Shown here: piece after piece, positions 53,806 to 63,196 of the stretch
How positions within the stretch are numbered: position 1 is the stretch's first letter
Layout of the letters: each line of letters starts with the position of its first letter
NCBI RefSeq assembly: GCF_018882445.1
Contig: NZ_JACVOM010000002.1
Span: 248,001-312,000, forward strand
DNA: 64,000 nucleotides
From: Polynucleobacter sp. 15G-AUS-farblos
GTDB lineage: Bacteria; Pseudomonadota; Gammaproteobacteria; Burkholderiales; Burkholderiaceae
Direction: 5' to 3'
Program-made: the position numbers and the translations under genes
Notes under the pieces: model-generated
The model's input: only the letters and a program-made list of their open reading frames with translations
Told to the model about the DNA's origin: nothing
Database searches by the model: none

Positions 53806-54234
53806 TTAGGTTTGGGGATTTTCAAGCTCAGCCAAGCGCTTTTTTAAAGCCCGCTCCTCGGCAAAACGTTCGGTCTCATCCCGGATAACAGCAACCACTC
53901 CGCTAGCCTTGTGATTCTCATCAAACAACATACCTACAGTGAACGCAATGGAAAGCATATGACCATCTTTGTGTTTTGCTGGCACCTTCAAGACCGACGC
54001 CCCATAACGCGTAGTGCCCGTTTTCATCGATTGCATATAACCTTCATTATGTCGATGCAGCTGGCGCTCAGGCACGATGATGTCTAAAGTATTTCCCAAT
54101 GCTTCTGCTTCAGTAAAACCAAAGATGCGTGTCGCCGCAGGATTCCATAAAACAATCTTTTCGTTCACATCAGAGACCACGACAGCATCGCCGATGTATT
54201 GAGATAGATGATCTAAATTCAACTTGTTACTCAT
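53806..54234 (-). CDS. Single-domain PAS sensor protein
   Basis: 142 aa consisting of one PAS/PAC unit (about 10-125: [23 protein letters not shown] ... [22 protein letters not shown]) and a short coiled tail. There is no kinase, GGDEF or DNA-binding output, so it must act through a partner or only bind a ligand. It is flanked by intrinsic terminators on both sides and is therefore its own transcription unit inside the oxalate locus. Small-molecule (oxalate, formate) or redox sensing is plausible but not shown by sequence. Confidence 0.85.
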   Translation of the reverse strand: MSNKLNLDHLSQYIGDAVVVSDVNEKIVLWNPAATRIFGFTEAEALGNTLDIIVPERQLHRHNEGYMQSMKTGTTRYGASVLKVPAKHKDGHMLSIAFTVGMLFDENHKASGVVAVIRDETERFAEERALKKRLAELENPQT

Positions 54235-54266
54235 ATGACTCGTTTATGCATGCTTTTGCATCAATT

Positions 54267-54292
54267 AAAAAAGGCGCTCACTAGGAGCGCCT
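54267..54292 (-). terminator. Intrinsic terminator after frc
   Basis: On the minus strand AAGGCGCTC-CTAGT-GAGCGCCTT forms a strong stem (54292-54271) followed by a T-rich tract TTTTAATT. It ends the oxc-frc operon 27 bp after the frc stop. Confidence 0.93.
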
Positions 54293-54318
54293 TAACTTAG
54301 TGCTACGTATTATTGTTA

Positions 54319-55569
54319 TTAAACCGCTTTAGCTGTATGCAACTTAGCAATGTCATCAGCGCTGTAACCAAGATCAGACAACACTTCGTCAGTATGCTCA
54401 CCCAATACTGGAGAAGGCTTCACTTCAATTTCCAGGTCTGAGAACTTGATTGGGCTACCGATTGTCAAATACTTACCACGTACTTTGTGATCAACTTCAA
54501 CGATCGAACCGCTCTTACGCAAATCAGGAGAAGCAGCCAATTCTTTCATTGAGAGAACTGGAGCACATGGAATATCGAACTTACGGAGGATGTCCACAGC
54601 TTCGTACTTAGTCTTGTCTTTGAGCCAATCTTCAATCGTTGCGAAGATATCAAAAATCTTGTCTTGACGAGCTTCAGCAGTCATATATGCAGGATCAGTT
54701 GCCCACTCTGGTTTGCCCAAAGCTTTGGTAATTGGCTCCCATGCATGTCCTTGAATAGTGAAGTAGATGTAAGCATTGGGATCAGTTTCCCAGCCCTTAC
54801 ACTTCAATACCCAACCTGGCTGACCACCACCACCTGCATTACCGCCACGTGGCACTACGTCAGAGAATGTTCCGTGTGGATATTGTGGGTACTCTTCCAA
54901 GTAACCAACTTTGTCCAAACGTTGTTGATCGCGCAACTTCACGCGGCACAAGTTCAACACCGCATCTTGCATTGAGCAAGATACTTTTTGGCCTTTGCCA
55001 GTCTTTTGACGCTGCATCAAGGCTGTCAAAATACCAATTGCCAAGTGCATACCGGTATTAGAGTCGCCCAAAGCTGCAGCAGAGACAGTTGGAGGACCAT
55101 CCCAGAAACCAGTTGTAGATGCTGCACCGCCAGCACACTGGGCAACGTTCTCATACACTTTTAAGTCTTCGTATGAGTGACCATCGCTGAAACCTTTAAC
55201 GGAAGCCAAAATCATTTTTGGATTGAGTTCTTGAATACGCTTCCAAGAGAAACCCATGCGATCCAATGCGCCTGGACCAAAGTTCTCAACCATCACATCA
55301 GAAACCTTGATCATCTTCTCTAAAACTTCTTTACCTTCTGGAGTCTTTGTATCCAAAGTTAAAGAACGCTTGTTGCCGTTCAACATTGTGAAATACAAAG
55401 CGTCTGCGCCTGGAACATCGCGCAATTGGCTACGAGTGACGTCGCCAGAACCTGGGCGCTCGACCTTGATAACGTCTGCACCATAAAAGCCCAACAACTG
55501 AGTACATGCAGGACCTGCTTGTACGTGTGTGAAGTCAATAATACGGATACCATCTAATGGTTTAGTCAT
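54319..55569 (-). CDS. frc: Formyl-CoA:oxalate CoA-transferase
   Basis: 416 aa, the standard Frc/YfdW length. It moves CoA from formyl-CoA to oxalate, producing oxalyl-CoA for Oxc and releasing formate. Q17, catalytic D169 (ALGDSNTG) and the glycine loop [12 protein letters not shown] (about 255-262) are intact, and residues around position 48 follow YfdW (Gln) rather than Oxalobacter Frc (Trp). It lies 76 bp after oxc on the same strand and is closed by a terminator. The regulation is expected to be through the Crp/Fnr-type site upstream of oxc. Confidence 0.95.
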   Translation of the reverse strand: MTKPLDGIRIIDFTHVQAGPACTQLLGFYGADVIKVERPGSGDVTRSQLRDVPGADALYFTMLNGNKRSLTLDTKTPEGKEVLEKMIKVSDVMVENFGPGALDRMGFSWKRIQELNPKMILASVKGFSDGHSYEDLKVYENVAQCAGGAASTTGFWDGPPTVSAAALGDSNTGMHLAIGILTALMQRQKTGKGQKVSCSMQDAVLNLCRVKLRDQQRLDKVGYLEEYPQYPHGTFSDVVPRGGNAGGGGQPGWVLKCKGWETDPNAYIYFTIQGHAWEPITKALGKPEWATDPAYMTAEARQDKIFDIFATIEDWLKDKTKYEAVDILRKFDIPCAPVLSMKELAASPDLRKSGSIVEVDHKVRGKYLTIGSPIKFSDLEIEVKPSPVLGEHTDEVLSDLGYSADDIAKLHTAKAV

Positions 55570-55645
55570 GTTTGTTTCTCCTTAAGTGTTTCTTATTTGC
55601 TTCTTAATTTAGTCTAAAAATATTAACTTTTTATTACTTCGTAAT

Positions 55646-57355
55646 TTATTTCTTAGCAGCTGCAGTGGATGGATTTAGATTGGTTAAACGTCCACTCTCA
55701 GTACCTGCGGTTTCATCAATAACAGCATTGATGAGGGCTGGTTTACCGGCAGCAATTGCTTCTGTTAAGGCTGCTTCTAATTCTGCTGGGGTAGTCACGT
55801 AGTAACCCACTCCACCAAACGCTTCAATCATCTTGTCGTAACGGGCATCTTTCACAAACACAGTTGGTGCAACATCAGCACCGCCAGTTGGGTTCTTGTC
55901 AGTACCACGATAGACGCCATTGTTGTTAAATACGACCGTGGTAATTGGTAGGTTGTAACGGCAAATCGTTTCAAGCTCCATGCCACTGAATCCGAACGCG
56001 CTATCGCCTTCGACTGCTACGGTGGGCAAGCCGCTAGTAACAGCAGCGCCGATCGCGTAACCCATACCGATACCCATAATGCCCCAGGTACCTGAGTCAA
56101 AACGCTTACGTGGCTTGTACATATCTACGATGGCACGGCAATAGTCCAGCGTATTTGCGCCTTCGTTTACCAAGTTGATGTCTGGGTTCTTCTTGATCAC
56201 ATCACGAATCACACGCAATGCGCCATGGAAGTTCATTGGATTTGCTTCTTTAGCCAATGTTTCCGCCATCTTGGCCGTGTTCTTGTCTTTCTTCTCAGTG
56301 ATTGCTGCAATCCATTCAGCGCTTGGCTTAGGAACAGCAGCGATACCCTTCAGCAATTCACCAACGCATGAACCGATATCACCAATCAATGGCGCATCAA
56401 TTTGCACGTTGCTATCGACTTCATTTGCCTGAATATCAATCTGGATAAATTTCTTAGGATCTTTGCCCCATGTCTTACCTTTACCGTGAGCGAGCAACCA
56501 ATTCAAACGCGCACCAACCAACATGACTGCATCGGCCTCGGCCAATACAAATGAACGCGCTGCAGAAGCAGACTGTGGGTGGTTATCAGGCAACAAGCCT
56601 TTAGCCATCGACATTGGTAAATAAGGAATGCCAGATTTTTCAATCAAAGCACGAATATCAGCATCAGCTTGAGCATAGGCAGCGCCCTTACCCAACAGAA
56701 TCAACGGACGCTTAGCGTTCTTCAATACATTGAGTGCGCGCTCTACAGCATCTGCTGCTGGAATCTGACGTGGAACTGGGTCGATTACCTTGAAGATAGA
56801 TTTCTTCGCTTCTTCAACTGGCATGGTTTGAGCCAACAACTGCGCAGGCAGGTCTAAGTACACGCCGCCTGGACGACCAGAAACTGCAGCGCGAATAGCA
56901 CGAGCAAAACCAATACCGATATCTTCAATATGATTGATACGATAGGCTGCTTTGCAATAAGGCTTGGCTGCATTGAGCTGATCCATCTCTTCGTAGTCCC
57001 CCTGCTGCAAGTCAACGATTTCACGCTCACTTGAGCCCGAGATCAAAATCATTGGGAAACAGTTCACTGTGGCATTCGCAAGCGCTGTTAAGCCATTCAA
57101 AAATCCTGGAGCAGAAACAGTCATGCAGATACCAGGTTTTTGTGTCATGTAACCGGCAATGGCTGCAGCATTACCTGCGTGCTGCTCATGACGAAAACCA
57201 ATAAAGCGCAAACCTTCAGCTTGAGCCAAACGACATAAGTCGGTAATTGGAATACCAACTAAACCAAAAATAGTATCGAGATCGTTTGCTTTGAGGGCAT
57301 CAATTACAAGATGAAAGCCATCGGTTAATTGTGTGTTTTGAGTATCTGTAGTCAT
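55646..57355 (-). CDS. oxc: Oxalyl-CoA decarboxylase
   Basis: 569 aa ThDP enzyme that converts oxalyl-CoA to formyl-CoA and CO2. E57 ([11 protein letters not shown]) is the cofactor-activating Glu, and the ThDP/Mg motif runs from G450-D-S452 to N477-N-N479. The catalytic cycle with Frc turns over CoA and yields formate. It is the first gene of the oxc-frc operon. A perfect FNR-type site and a matched -10 lie in the 204 bp upstream, next to the Crp/Fnr regulator gene. Confidence 0.96.
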   Translation of the reverse strand: MTTDTQNTQLTDGFHLVIDALKANDLDTIFGLVGIPITDLCRLAQAEGLRFIGFRHEQHAGNAAAIAGYMTQKPGICMTVSAPGFLNGLTALANATVNCFPMILISGSSEREIVDLQQGDYEEMDQLNAAKPYCKAAYRINHIEDIGIGFARAIRAAVSGRPGGVYLDLPAQLLAQTMPVEEAKKSIFKVIDPVPRQIPAADAVERALNVLKNAKRPLILLGKGAAYAQADADIRALIEKSGIPYLPMSMAKGLLPDNHPQSASAARSFVLAEADAVMLVGARLNWLLAHGKGKTWGKDPKKFIQIDIQANEVDSNVQIDAPLIGDIGSCVGELLKGIAAVPKPSAEWIAAITEKKDKNTAKMAETLAKEANPMNFHGALRVIRDVIKKNPDINLVNEGANTLDYCRAIVDMYKPRKRFDSGTWGIMGIGMGYAIGAAVTSGLPTVAVEGDSAFGFSGMELETICRYNLPITTVVFNNNGVYRGTDKNPTGGADVAPTVFVKDARYDKMIEAFGGVGYYVTTPAELEAALTEAIAAGKPALINAVIDETAGTESGRLTNLNPSTAAAKK

Positions 57356-57482
57356 AGAAATTTTTTTATAAATTACAAAGGCTGTAGCAAGGACTGCATC
57401 CCTGTAACTTTGCTTTCGCTATTTGTCTCCAATTAAGTTATTTAACGCGTACCGGGTTTCAACCCAGCTTAGGCAGGAGTGA

Positions 57483-57525
57483 ATATTAGGCTCGAGGGGT
57501 GGCTTGATCATTGACTTCGGTCAAT
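57483..57525 (-). promoter_or_regulatory. Predicted class II Crp/Fnr promoter of oxc
   Basis: The perfect palindrome ATTGAC-TTCG-GTCAAT occupies 57510-57525 (centre 57517.5). On the minus strand TAATAT (57488-57483) is a good -10. With +1 at about 57476 the site centre is at -41.5, exactly the class II activator position, and no -35 is needed. The leader to the oxc start would be about 120 nt. Confidence 0.75.
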
Positions 57526-57559
57526 TTCCCCCAAATCCAGCCCCATAAAGGGAAAAAGC

Positions 57560-58177
57560 TTAGATAAAAAGCTCTTTATGCTTCGTTTTGAGGCGACTCA
57601 AAGTCTCGGGGGAGAGATTTAGATAGGCTGCCAGCTCCTTTTTTGGGAGGAGCTCAAATAGGTTCTCGTATTTACGCAAGAAACGCTCTACCCGGCCGGG
57701 GGCATCCAACATATGCAGGGTAATGGTATGAGCCATGATCTCGCTCATGAGGCGCATGACCTCAAACTCGAAGCTTTCCTTGAGCAGCTTATGCTCTTCA
57801 AGAAACTCCGCCCATTTTTTGAGGGGCATCCTGGCTACACGGGTCTTGGTAACACAAGCAATACTGTAGGGGGCTGCCGTTTTCAGGCGCCACGCCGCAT
57901 AACTCGTTTCAATATCTTTTTCAATAGCAAAGCGCAAAATCATCTCTTTGGCATCGGGGCTAGAAACAATGCGCTTCAAAATACCGTCAAGGACAAAGTA
58001 CTGCTCCATCTGATGATCACCCTGGTGCAGGAGAATCTCTGATTTCTTAAGGTCTGATATCTCTAGATGGCGCTCTAAATCAGCCATGGCTACCGGATCC
58101 AAGCTTTTAAGCACTGAGTTTTGGCTTAGCTGTAAACGAATCAGATTTTTTTCGGGGTGCTTATCTAATACTGTCAT
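57560..58177 (-). CDS. Crp/Fnr-family regulator, probable activator of the oxalate operon
   Basis: 205 aa. Residues about 25-115 are a cyclic-nucleotide-binding-like beta roll, followed by a dimer helix (about 120-150) and a short winged helix whose recognition helix reads S-P-E-T-L-S-R-L-K (about 188-196). The E-T-x-S-R arrangement is that of FNR, which reads TTGA half-sites. There is no N-terminal cysteine cluster, so it is not an Fe-S oxygen sensor, and the effector is unknown. AAGGA supports the ATG. It lies just upstream of oxc, with a matching palindrome between them. Confidence 0.88.
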   Translation of the reverse strand: MTVLDKHPEKNLIRLQLSQNSVLKSLDPVAMADLERHLEISDLKKSEILLHQGDHQMEQYFVLDGILKRIVSSPDAKEMILRFAIEKDIETSYAAWRLKTAAPYSIACVTKTRVARMPLKKWAEFLEEHKLLKESFEFEVMRLMSEIMAHTITLHMLDAPGRVERFLRKYENLFELLPKKELAAYLNLSPETLSRLKTKHKELFI

Positions 58178-58231
58178 GAATCCTTAATCCTATAGCTTCT
58201 ATTGTAGGCTTTTTAAGAATCCCTAGATAAA

Positions 58232-58250
58232 ATATTGCATCGCAACAAAA
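58232..58250. promoter_or_regulatory. ATATTGC-N3-GCAACAAAA motif upstream of the Crp/Fnr gene
   Basis: Second copy of the 16-base pattern found at 4151-4169, here with spacer ATC instead of GAT, in the short promoter region before the regulator. Function unknown. Confidence 0.3.
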
Positions 58251-58271
58251 TAGTGCTAACGCCTCAGATTT

Positions 58272-58838
58272 TCATACACCTTGATTCAAGTTGAGATAGT
58301 TAATGAGCTCAAACTCACCGAAGCCGATAACTTGCTTAGGCCAGTCATCCATATCACTCAAGACCCCAGAGTTGCTTTGTGACAAAAAATGGAGTGCCTT
58401 TATAACACCCGCATGAGTAATCAAAATCAATTGATCAGCATCTCTAAGTTCGTACAGTATTGATTTAACTCTATCAATAAATCCGCATACAGACTCCTTG
58501 CCACCAAAAAAATAATTTGGAAATTCTTGGACCCATATATCAATTTCAGTCTTGGGAATATCACTCCAAAACAGCCCCTCCCAAATACCAAAATTGAATT
58601 CATTCAATCTACTATCGCTATGAATAGTGGCTTCAGGCCTAAATCTATGTATGGCTTTTGCCAAATCCAGAGATCGAATCAGGCTTGAGCAATAAATTGG
58701 CAAGCCCTTTGGCAGCTGACTAGAAATAGCTTGGGCCAAGACATCCAATTGTGATCTATCAATCTCAAGGTCAAGTTGTCCGTAGCAAACACCGTTAGCT
58801 ACAAGAGGTTTGGGGTGGCGAACGGCCCAAATTTTCAT
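58272..58838 (-). CDS. cobC: Alpha-ribazole phosphatase-like histidine phosphatase
   Basis: 188 aa of the histidine phosphatase (phosphoglycerate mutase-like) family. Catalytic residues R7, H8 (RHPKP), R55, E80 and H142 (THAG) are present. In cobalamin nucleotide-loop assembly it removes the 5'-phosphate of alpha-ribazole phosphate or of cobalamin phosphate. It is the last gene of the cob operon, overlapping cobS by 4 bases. The family is broad, so the operon position carries the assignment. Confidence 0.87.
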   Translation of the reverse strand: MKIWAVRHPKPLVANGVCYGQLDLEIDRSQLDVLAQAISSQLPKGLPIYCSSLIRSLDLAKAIHRFRPEATIHSDSRLNEFNFGIWEGLFWSDIPKTEIDIWVQEFPNYFFGGKESVCGFIDRVKSILYELRDADQLILITHAGVIKALHFLSQSNSGVLSDMDDWPKQVIGFGEFELINYLNLNQGV

Positions 58839-59647
58839 AAGGCTAGCGACGGAGGAATAAGTAATAGGCCCAAATAAAAACCTATTTCTGTGGCTTGCTG
58901 AATGGCGCCCAAAACATCGCCATTAACGCCACCCAACTTGATATGAACTATCCTTATTATTAGCAATAAAACAACTGTGCTCGCAACAATACCTCCAACC
59001 CATACCCAACTTGTATAACAAAAATAAATTATTAAAAATAAAATTGCAGACCACAGAGTGCCAATCATGAAGATAGTAAGACGTGGGCCAGTAAACATCG
59101 CCACCGATTTAGAAAAAACTTTATCACCAGAGTAAGGTAGCCATGTCATGGCAACTAATACTAAAAATCTGGAAAGAATACTTGCTGCAACAATAGCAAA
59201 AAATGTGAGTGATAAACTGACTTGTGCAAGGACGGATAAGAAAATAAATTTACCTAAGATAGTAAGAGTTAGCGCCACCGAACCATAGGTACCAACTCTA
59301 GAATCTTTCATAATTTCGAGAGCCTTTTCTCGAGTAAAGGCGCCGCCCAAGCCGTCGACTAAATCTGCCAACCCATCCTCATGCAAAGCCCCAGTTATCA
59401 GTATTGACACAACAATAGTCATGAAGATGGCAATCCAATAGTTGCCTGCATAATTTGGCAAGAGCTCTATAAATATAAAGAATATTGTTGCGGAAAATAA
59501 TCCTACTAGAGCTCCAATCAAAGGCAAGTAAGCAGAGCTTCGAGCCAAATGTGCATCGCTAAATCCCACCCAATGAGCCAAATTCCCAGTAATTGGGATT
59601 CTGGTGAAGAACTGAAGTGCTAATAGGAAGTGGCGTATTGAGTTCAC
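58835..59647 (-). CDS. cobS: Adenosylcobinamide-GDP ribazoletransferase
   Basis: About 270 aa integral membrane enzyme that joins adenosylcobinamide-GDP and alpha-ribazole (phosphate). The N-terminal LLALQFFTRIP and the Mg-binding block GALHEDGLADLVDGLGGAFTREKALEIM are diagnostic. I favour GTG at 59647, which gives the homologue-like N-terminus and a 10-bp gap after cobT; an ATG at 59704 would overlap cobT by 47 bases. Neither has a clear ribosome site. Confidence 0.9.
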   Translation of the reverse strand: MNSIRHFLLALQFFTRIPITGNLAHWVGFSDAHLARSSAYLPLIGALVGLFSATIFFIFIELLPNYAGNYWIAIFMTIVVSILITGALHEDGLADLVDGLGGAFTREKALEIMKDSRVGTYGSVALTLTILGKFIFLSVLAQVSLSLTFFAIVAASILSRFLVLVAMTWLPYSGDKVFSKSVAMFTGPRLTIFMIGTLWSAILFLIIYFCYTSWVWVGGIVASTVVLLLIIRIVHIKLGGVNGDVLGAIQQATEIGFYLGLLLIPPSLAL

Positions 59648-59657
59648 GATAAAGAGA

Positions 59658-60695
59658 TTATGACTTGCGAGAAACGCCAGCAGATTCAAAACTGGCCATC
59701 TCATTCAGGATTAAGCAAGCAGATTGAATTAGCGGCCAAGCAAGCATTGCGCCAGACCCTTCCCCCAACCTAAGTCCCAAATCAATTAGCGGCTTAGCTT
59801 TCAGTCTATCAAGCATCAATACATGACCTTTTTCCCCGGATTGGTGAGTAAAGATGCAATAGTCCAATACGGCACTATCAATCTTAGAAGCTACCAATAC
59901 GGCAGAGCTCACAATAAAACCGTCCACTAGGATTACTCTTTTCTCAGCTGCCGCTTTGAAAATAGAGCCCACCATGGTGGCAATTTCGAAACCACCTAAT
60001 GCAGCCAAGACCTCAAAGGGATCATTTACGTGATGATGACGATCCAGGGCCTCAGAGAGCACTTGTACTTTTCGCTTAATTGCTTCAGTGTCCAAACCAG
60101 TTCCAGCACCAGCACACAAGGTAATGTCAATATTCTCCAGTTTTGAAAATAACAAAGAAGCTGCAGAGGTATTGCCTATCCCCATTTCACCAAGTATCAG
60201 CACATTACCTGGTAGCTCCGCAACAATTTGCATGCCAATTGCAATACATTGAATCACCTGAGAACATGACATTGCTGATCCCGCAGATGAATCTGCAGTT
60301 CCTTTGCCCACCTTTTTGATCAATAGCCTGTCTCTAGGCTCAAAATCGTGATTAACCCCACAATCAATCACTGTCATATTGATTTGATGTTGGCGGGCCA
60401 AAACACTTACAGCCGCACCATCAGCTAAGAAATTCTCAACCATTTCCCACGTCACATCACTCGGAAATGCAGATACCCCCCTAGCTACAATGCCATGGTC
60501 ACCCGCATAAACAACAAGTTGAGGTTTAATTAACTTTGGCTCTGAAGTTTGTTGAATCTGGCCAATCCTAATGGCCAAATCCTCAAGACGCCCCAGAGAG
60601 CCAACAGGCTTGGTCTTATTGTTTATCTTTTTTTGTAGTTCAACTAACAATTCGGAATCTTTAATAGACCCAATTTTAGGTAAGGTTATGTTCAT
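59658..60695 (-). CDS. cobT: Nicotinate-nucleotide--dimethylbenzimidazole phosphoribosyltransferase
   Basis: 345 aa. It activates the lower ligand base, forming alpha-ribazole phosphate from nicotinate mononucleotide and a benzimidazole. Blocks KPVGSLGRLEDLA, YAGDHGIVARGVSAFP, EMGIGNTSAA and the catalytic Glu E312 (LGEGSGA) are conserved. It starts 6 bp after cobQ. No bluB is seen, so the dimethylbenzimidazole source is elsewhere or external. Confidence 0.95.
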   Translation of the reverse strand: MNITLPKIGSIKDSELLVELQKKINNKTKPVGSLGRLEDLAIRIGQIQQTSEPKLIKPQLVVYAGDHGIVARGVSAFPSDVTWEMVENFLADGAAVSVLARQHQINMTVIDCGVNHDFEPRDRLLIKKVGKGTADSSAGSAMSCSQVIQCIAIGMQIVAELPGNVLILGEMGIGNTSAASLLFSKLENIDITLCAGAGTGLDTEAIKRKVQVLSEALDRHHHVNDPFEVLAALGGFEIATMVGSIFKAAAEKRVILVDGFIVSSAVLVASKIDSAVLDYCIFTHQSGEKGHVLMLDRLKAKPLIDLGLRLGEGSGAMLAWPLIQSACLILNEMASFESAGVSRKS

Positions 60696-60701
60696 CAGAT
60701 C

Positions 60702-62162
60702 CTATTTAATAAGGGTTTCAAAGTAATCAGGATCAACCGTAATACTTTGCTGGAGATGTAGTGCTAGACCATCAAAAATAGAATGCAAATGAGTAAAATT
60801 ACTTCCAAATAGGGCTTGAATGACATTCTCATTTTCAAATAAGCCATGCAAATAAATCCCCAGAACATTTCCCCGTGCATTAATCCAAGCGCAGTTTGGG
60901 AGCAACTCAATTACAGCATTGGAAACTTTATCAATTTCCATTATTTCTGTTTTGCCATGATGAATTTCATAGCCAGAAACATTAAGAAAAGATAAAGGCT
61001 TCCAAAGACCGGGCACAGATGTGAATCTTATTTCGGATTTTTTGACAAGCTTATCTTTCTCAAAGCATGTTTTTATTGGCAGTAGTTGAATCCCCTCGCC
61101 TGCCCCATCAATACAGTAAGGGTCCTCTAATAAGTAGCCTAACATTTGTAGCCCACCGCAAATTCCTAAAATAGATTTACCTGCACTGGAGTGAGCAAAA
61201 ATATACCTATCAAGATTTTGTTTTTTTAGCCAATCTAAATCTGAACTAGTATGCTTTGAACCAGGCAAGATAATTAAATCCACATCCCTTATATCAGAGG
61301 AGCCCCGGACCCAGATTAAATTAATATTAGAGATATTTTTTAGGGCCTGAAATTCATCTAAGTTACTGATGTGGGGATAAACAACTATTGCAATACTGAA
61401 AGTAGCATGGATCCGGTCAATGAAATGCGCATCAAATACTCCATCCTCCTCAGGTAAGCCATGATTAGGTAACATGGGTACTACTGCAACAACTGGAACT
61501 CCACATAGCTCTCTTAACTTCTCAGGTCCTGGCGATAGTAAATTGGTGTCACCCCTAAATTTATTTAACAGAAAACCTGAAATCAGAGATTGATTTTCTT
61601 CTCCAAGCAGCATCCAAGTACCATAGAGATGAGCAAATGCTCCTCCGCGGTCAATATCTGAGACTATCACACAGCGTGCACCCACATAACGTGCGACTCT
61701 CATATTCACGATATCGCTAGGCATCAAATTAATTTCAGCAGGTGATCCAGCGCCCTCAATGACGACAATATCGTTTCTTTCGATTAACCAATCTAATGAG
61801 GATTTTATAGAGGGCCAGACCTGTTCCGATCTCTCTCTCCATGGAACCTGTGACAGCTCTTGATTTACTTTGCCTAATAGAATGACCTGACTTTTATTAT
61901 CAGCTTCTGGTTTAAGTAGTACTGGATTCATTTGAACAATAGGTTCTGCATTTGCAGCTAACGCCTGAAAATATTGAGCAGATCCAATTTCTCCCTGTTG
62001 ATTCCCAATACCAACTACACGAGCATTGTTACTCATATTTTGGGCCTTAAAAGGTGCTACTTTATATCCAAGCTGAGCATACATACGACACAAAGCTGTA
62101 GTAATCCAGCTTTTTCCGGCCCCACTTGAAGTCCCCAACACCATGATGCACTTAGCTGTCAT
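60702..62162 (-). CDS. cobQ: Cobyric acid synthase
   Basis: 486 aa. It amidates four side chains of adenosylcobyrinic acid a,c-diamide using glutamine and ATP. The N-terminal ATPase has G10-T-S-S-G-A-G-K-S, and the C-terminal class I-like glutaminase domain has Cys in GICGGLQMLGYLL (about 335) and His in YLHGLFENE (about 440). Its ATG overlaps the aminotransferase gene as ATGA. Presence of CobQ implies that the corrin ring is processed from the a,c-diamide stage rather than only salvaged as cobinamide. Confidence 0.95.
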   Translation of the reverse strand: MTAKCIMVLGTSSGAGKSWITTALCRMYAQLGYKVAPFKAQNMSNNARVVGIGNQQGEIGSAQYFQALAANAEPIVQMNPVLLKPEADNKSQVILLGKVNQELSQVPWRERSEQVWPSIKSSLDWLIERNDIVVIEGAGSPAEINLMPSDIVNMRVARYVGARCVIVSDIDRGGAFAHLYGTWMLLGEENQSLISGFLLNKFRGDTNLLSPGPEKLRELCGVPVVAVVPMLPNHGLPEEDGVFDAHFIDRIHATFSIAIVVYPHISNLDEFQALKNISNINLIWVRGSSDIRDVDLIILPGSKHTSSDLDWLKKQNLDRYIFAHSSAGKSILGICGGLQMLGYLLEDPYCIDGAGEGIQLLPIKTCFEKDKLVKKSEIRFTSVPGLWKPLSFLNVSGYEIHHGKTEIMEIDKVSNAVIELLPNCAWINARGNVLGIYLHGLFENENVIQALFGSNFTHLHSIFDGLALHLQQSITVDPDYFETLIK

Positions 62163-63196
62163 TTCTCCCCAATCGATATGACGGCATCTAATAATTTATC
62201 TTGTATCACAGGTGGCATAACAGCCATTCGAAAGTGATCAGCCAAACCAAAGGAGTTTGTATCACGTAATTTAACGCCATGACCTCTTAATTGTGATTGG
62301 AATTTAGATACATTTTTCTTCTGTGGATTGACGCAAAAGAAATTGCCAACACTATGCAAAGGTAACCAACCCATCTTTTTACACACATCAATCTGCCTAA
62401 CTTTCCAGTCTCGCAACGTATCCAGAGACGCATTTAGCCAAACTTCAGATCGAGTGTCTGCCCATATAGACAACATAGCCACTCCATGCGCACCCAAAAC
62501 CCATGAACTTGTCATGGCATTCAATTCGTGAATTATTTTTTGTGAATTTATAGGGGCAATAATGTATGCGCCTCTGATTCCAGTCATACCCAAGGACTTA
62601 TTGGGCGACCACATCTGCCACACAGAATCTAATTGTGACTGATTTAATGCTAAATGACCTTCTAGCCTTAAGGGCTCATAAGCAAGATCTAAGACCGTAA
62701 TTTGCTCAGACCCTAATGAGGTAATAAGCGTTTGTATATCAGCAAGGGGTCGACCAAGAGGGCTCGATGGGTCACAAAGCCAGATTAATTTAGCCTCCAT
62801 AATATTTTTTGTGCCTTCAAGATTCCAAACAATTGCTGCATTTTGATAATCTCCATAGCAATATTCAGGTTGCCAAACCTTTGCTGGGGAATGCATTTTG
62901 CCCTCAAAAGACTGCCTTGCTACATATGCAGATACTCGAAAAATAAATTCACTTGCACTCCCTGCAATCAATACTCGCTCTGGATCAACTTGATGCCTAG
63001 TTGCTAAAAGTTGGCGTAATTCAACATATTCTGGGTCGGGGTAACATTGAAAATTTGATTGATGAATTGCGCTTAGTATGAAATCTGGAGTACCCACGCT
63101 ATTTGCATTGCTAGAAAAATCATAAGAAGGCACCCCTTCACTGTCAGGCCCTCCATGAATACGTTTAGAAAGAGCTATACGGCCCGTATTATTCAA
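62159..63196 (-). CDS. cobD: Threonine-phosphate decarboxylase-like aminotransferase
   Basis: 345 aa fold-I PLP protein. YDFSSNANSVG at the N-terminus, the DPSSPLGRP region (usually DPNNPTG) and the Schiff-base lysine K200 (SPNKSLGMTGIRGAY) fit the CobD/CobC family, which makes (R)-1-amino-2-propanol phosphate for the nucleotide loop. The start is TTG at 63196, overlapping the cbiB stop by 8 bases. Naming is confusing because this function is CobD in Salmonella and CobC in Pseudomonas; I use the Salmonella name. Confidence 0.88.
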   Translation of the reverse strand: MNNTGRIALSKRIHGGPDSEGVPSYDFSSNANSVGTPDFILSAIHQSNFQCYPDPEYVELRQLLATRHQVDPERVLIAGSASEFIFRVSAYVARQSFEGKMHSPAKVWQPEYCYGDYQNAAIVWNLEGTKNIMEAKLIWLCDPSSPLGRPLADIQTLITSLGSEQITVLDLAYEPLRLEGHLALNQSQLDSVWQMWSPNKSLGMTGIRGAYIIAPINSQKIIHELNAMTSSWVLGAHGVAMLSIWADTRSEVWLNASLDTLRDWKVRQIDVCKKMGWLPLHSVGNFFCVNPQKKNVSKFQSQLRGHGVKLRDTNSFGLADHFRMAVMPPVIQDKLLDAVISIGEK

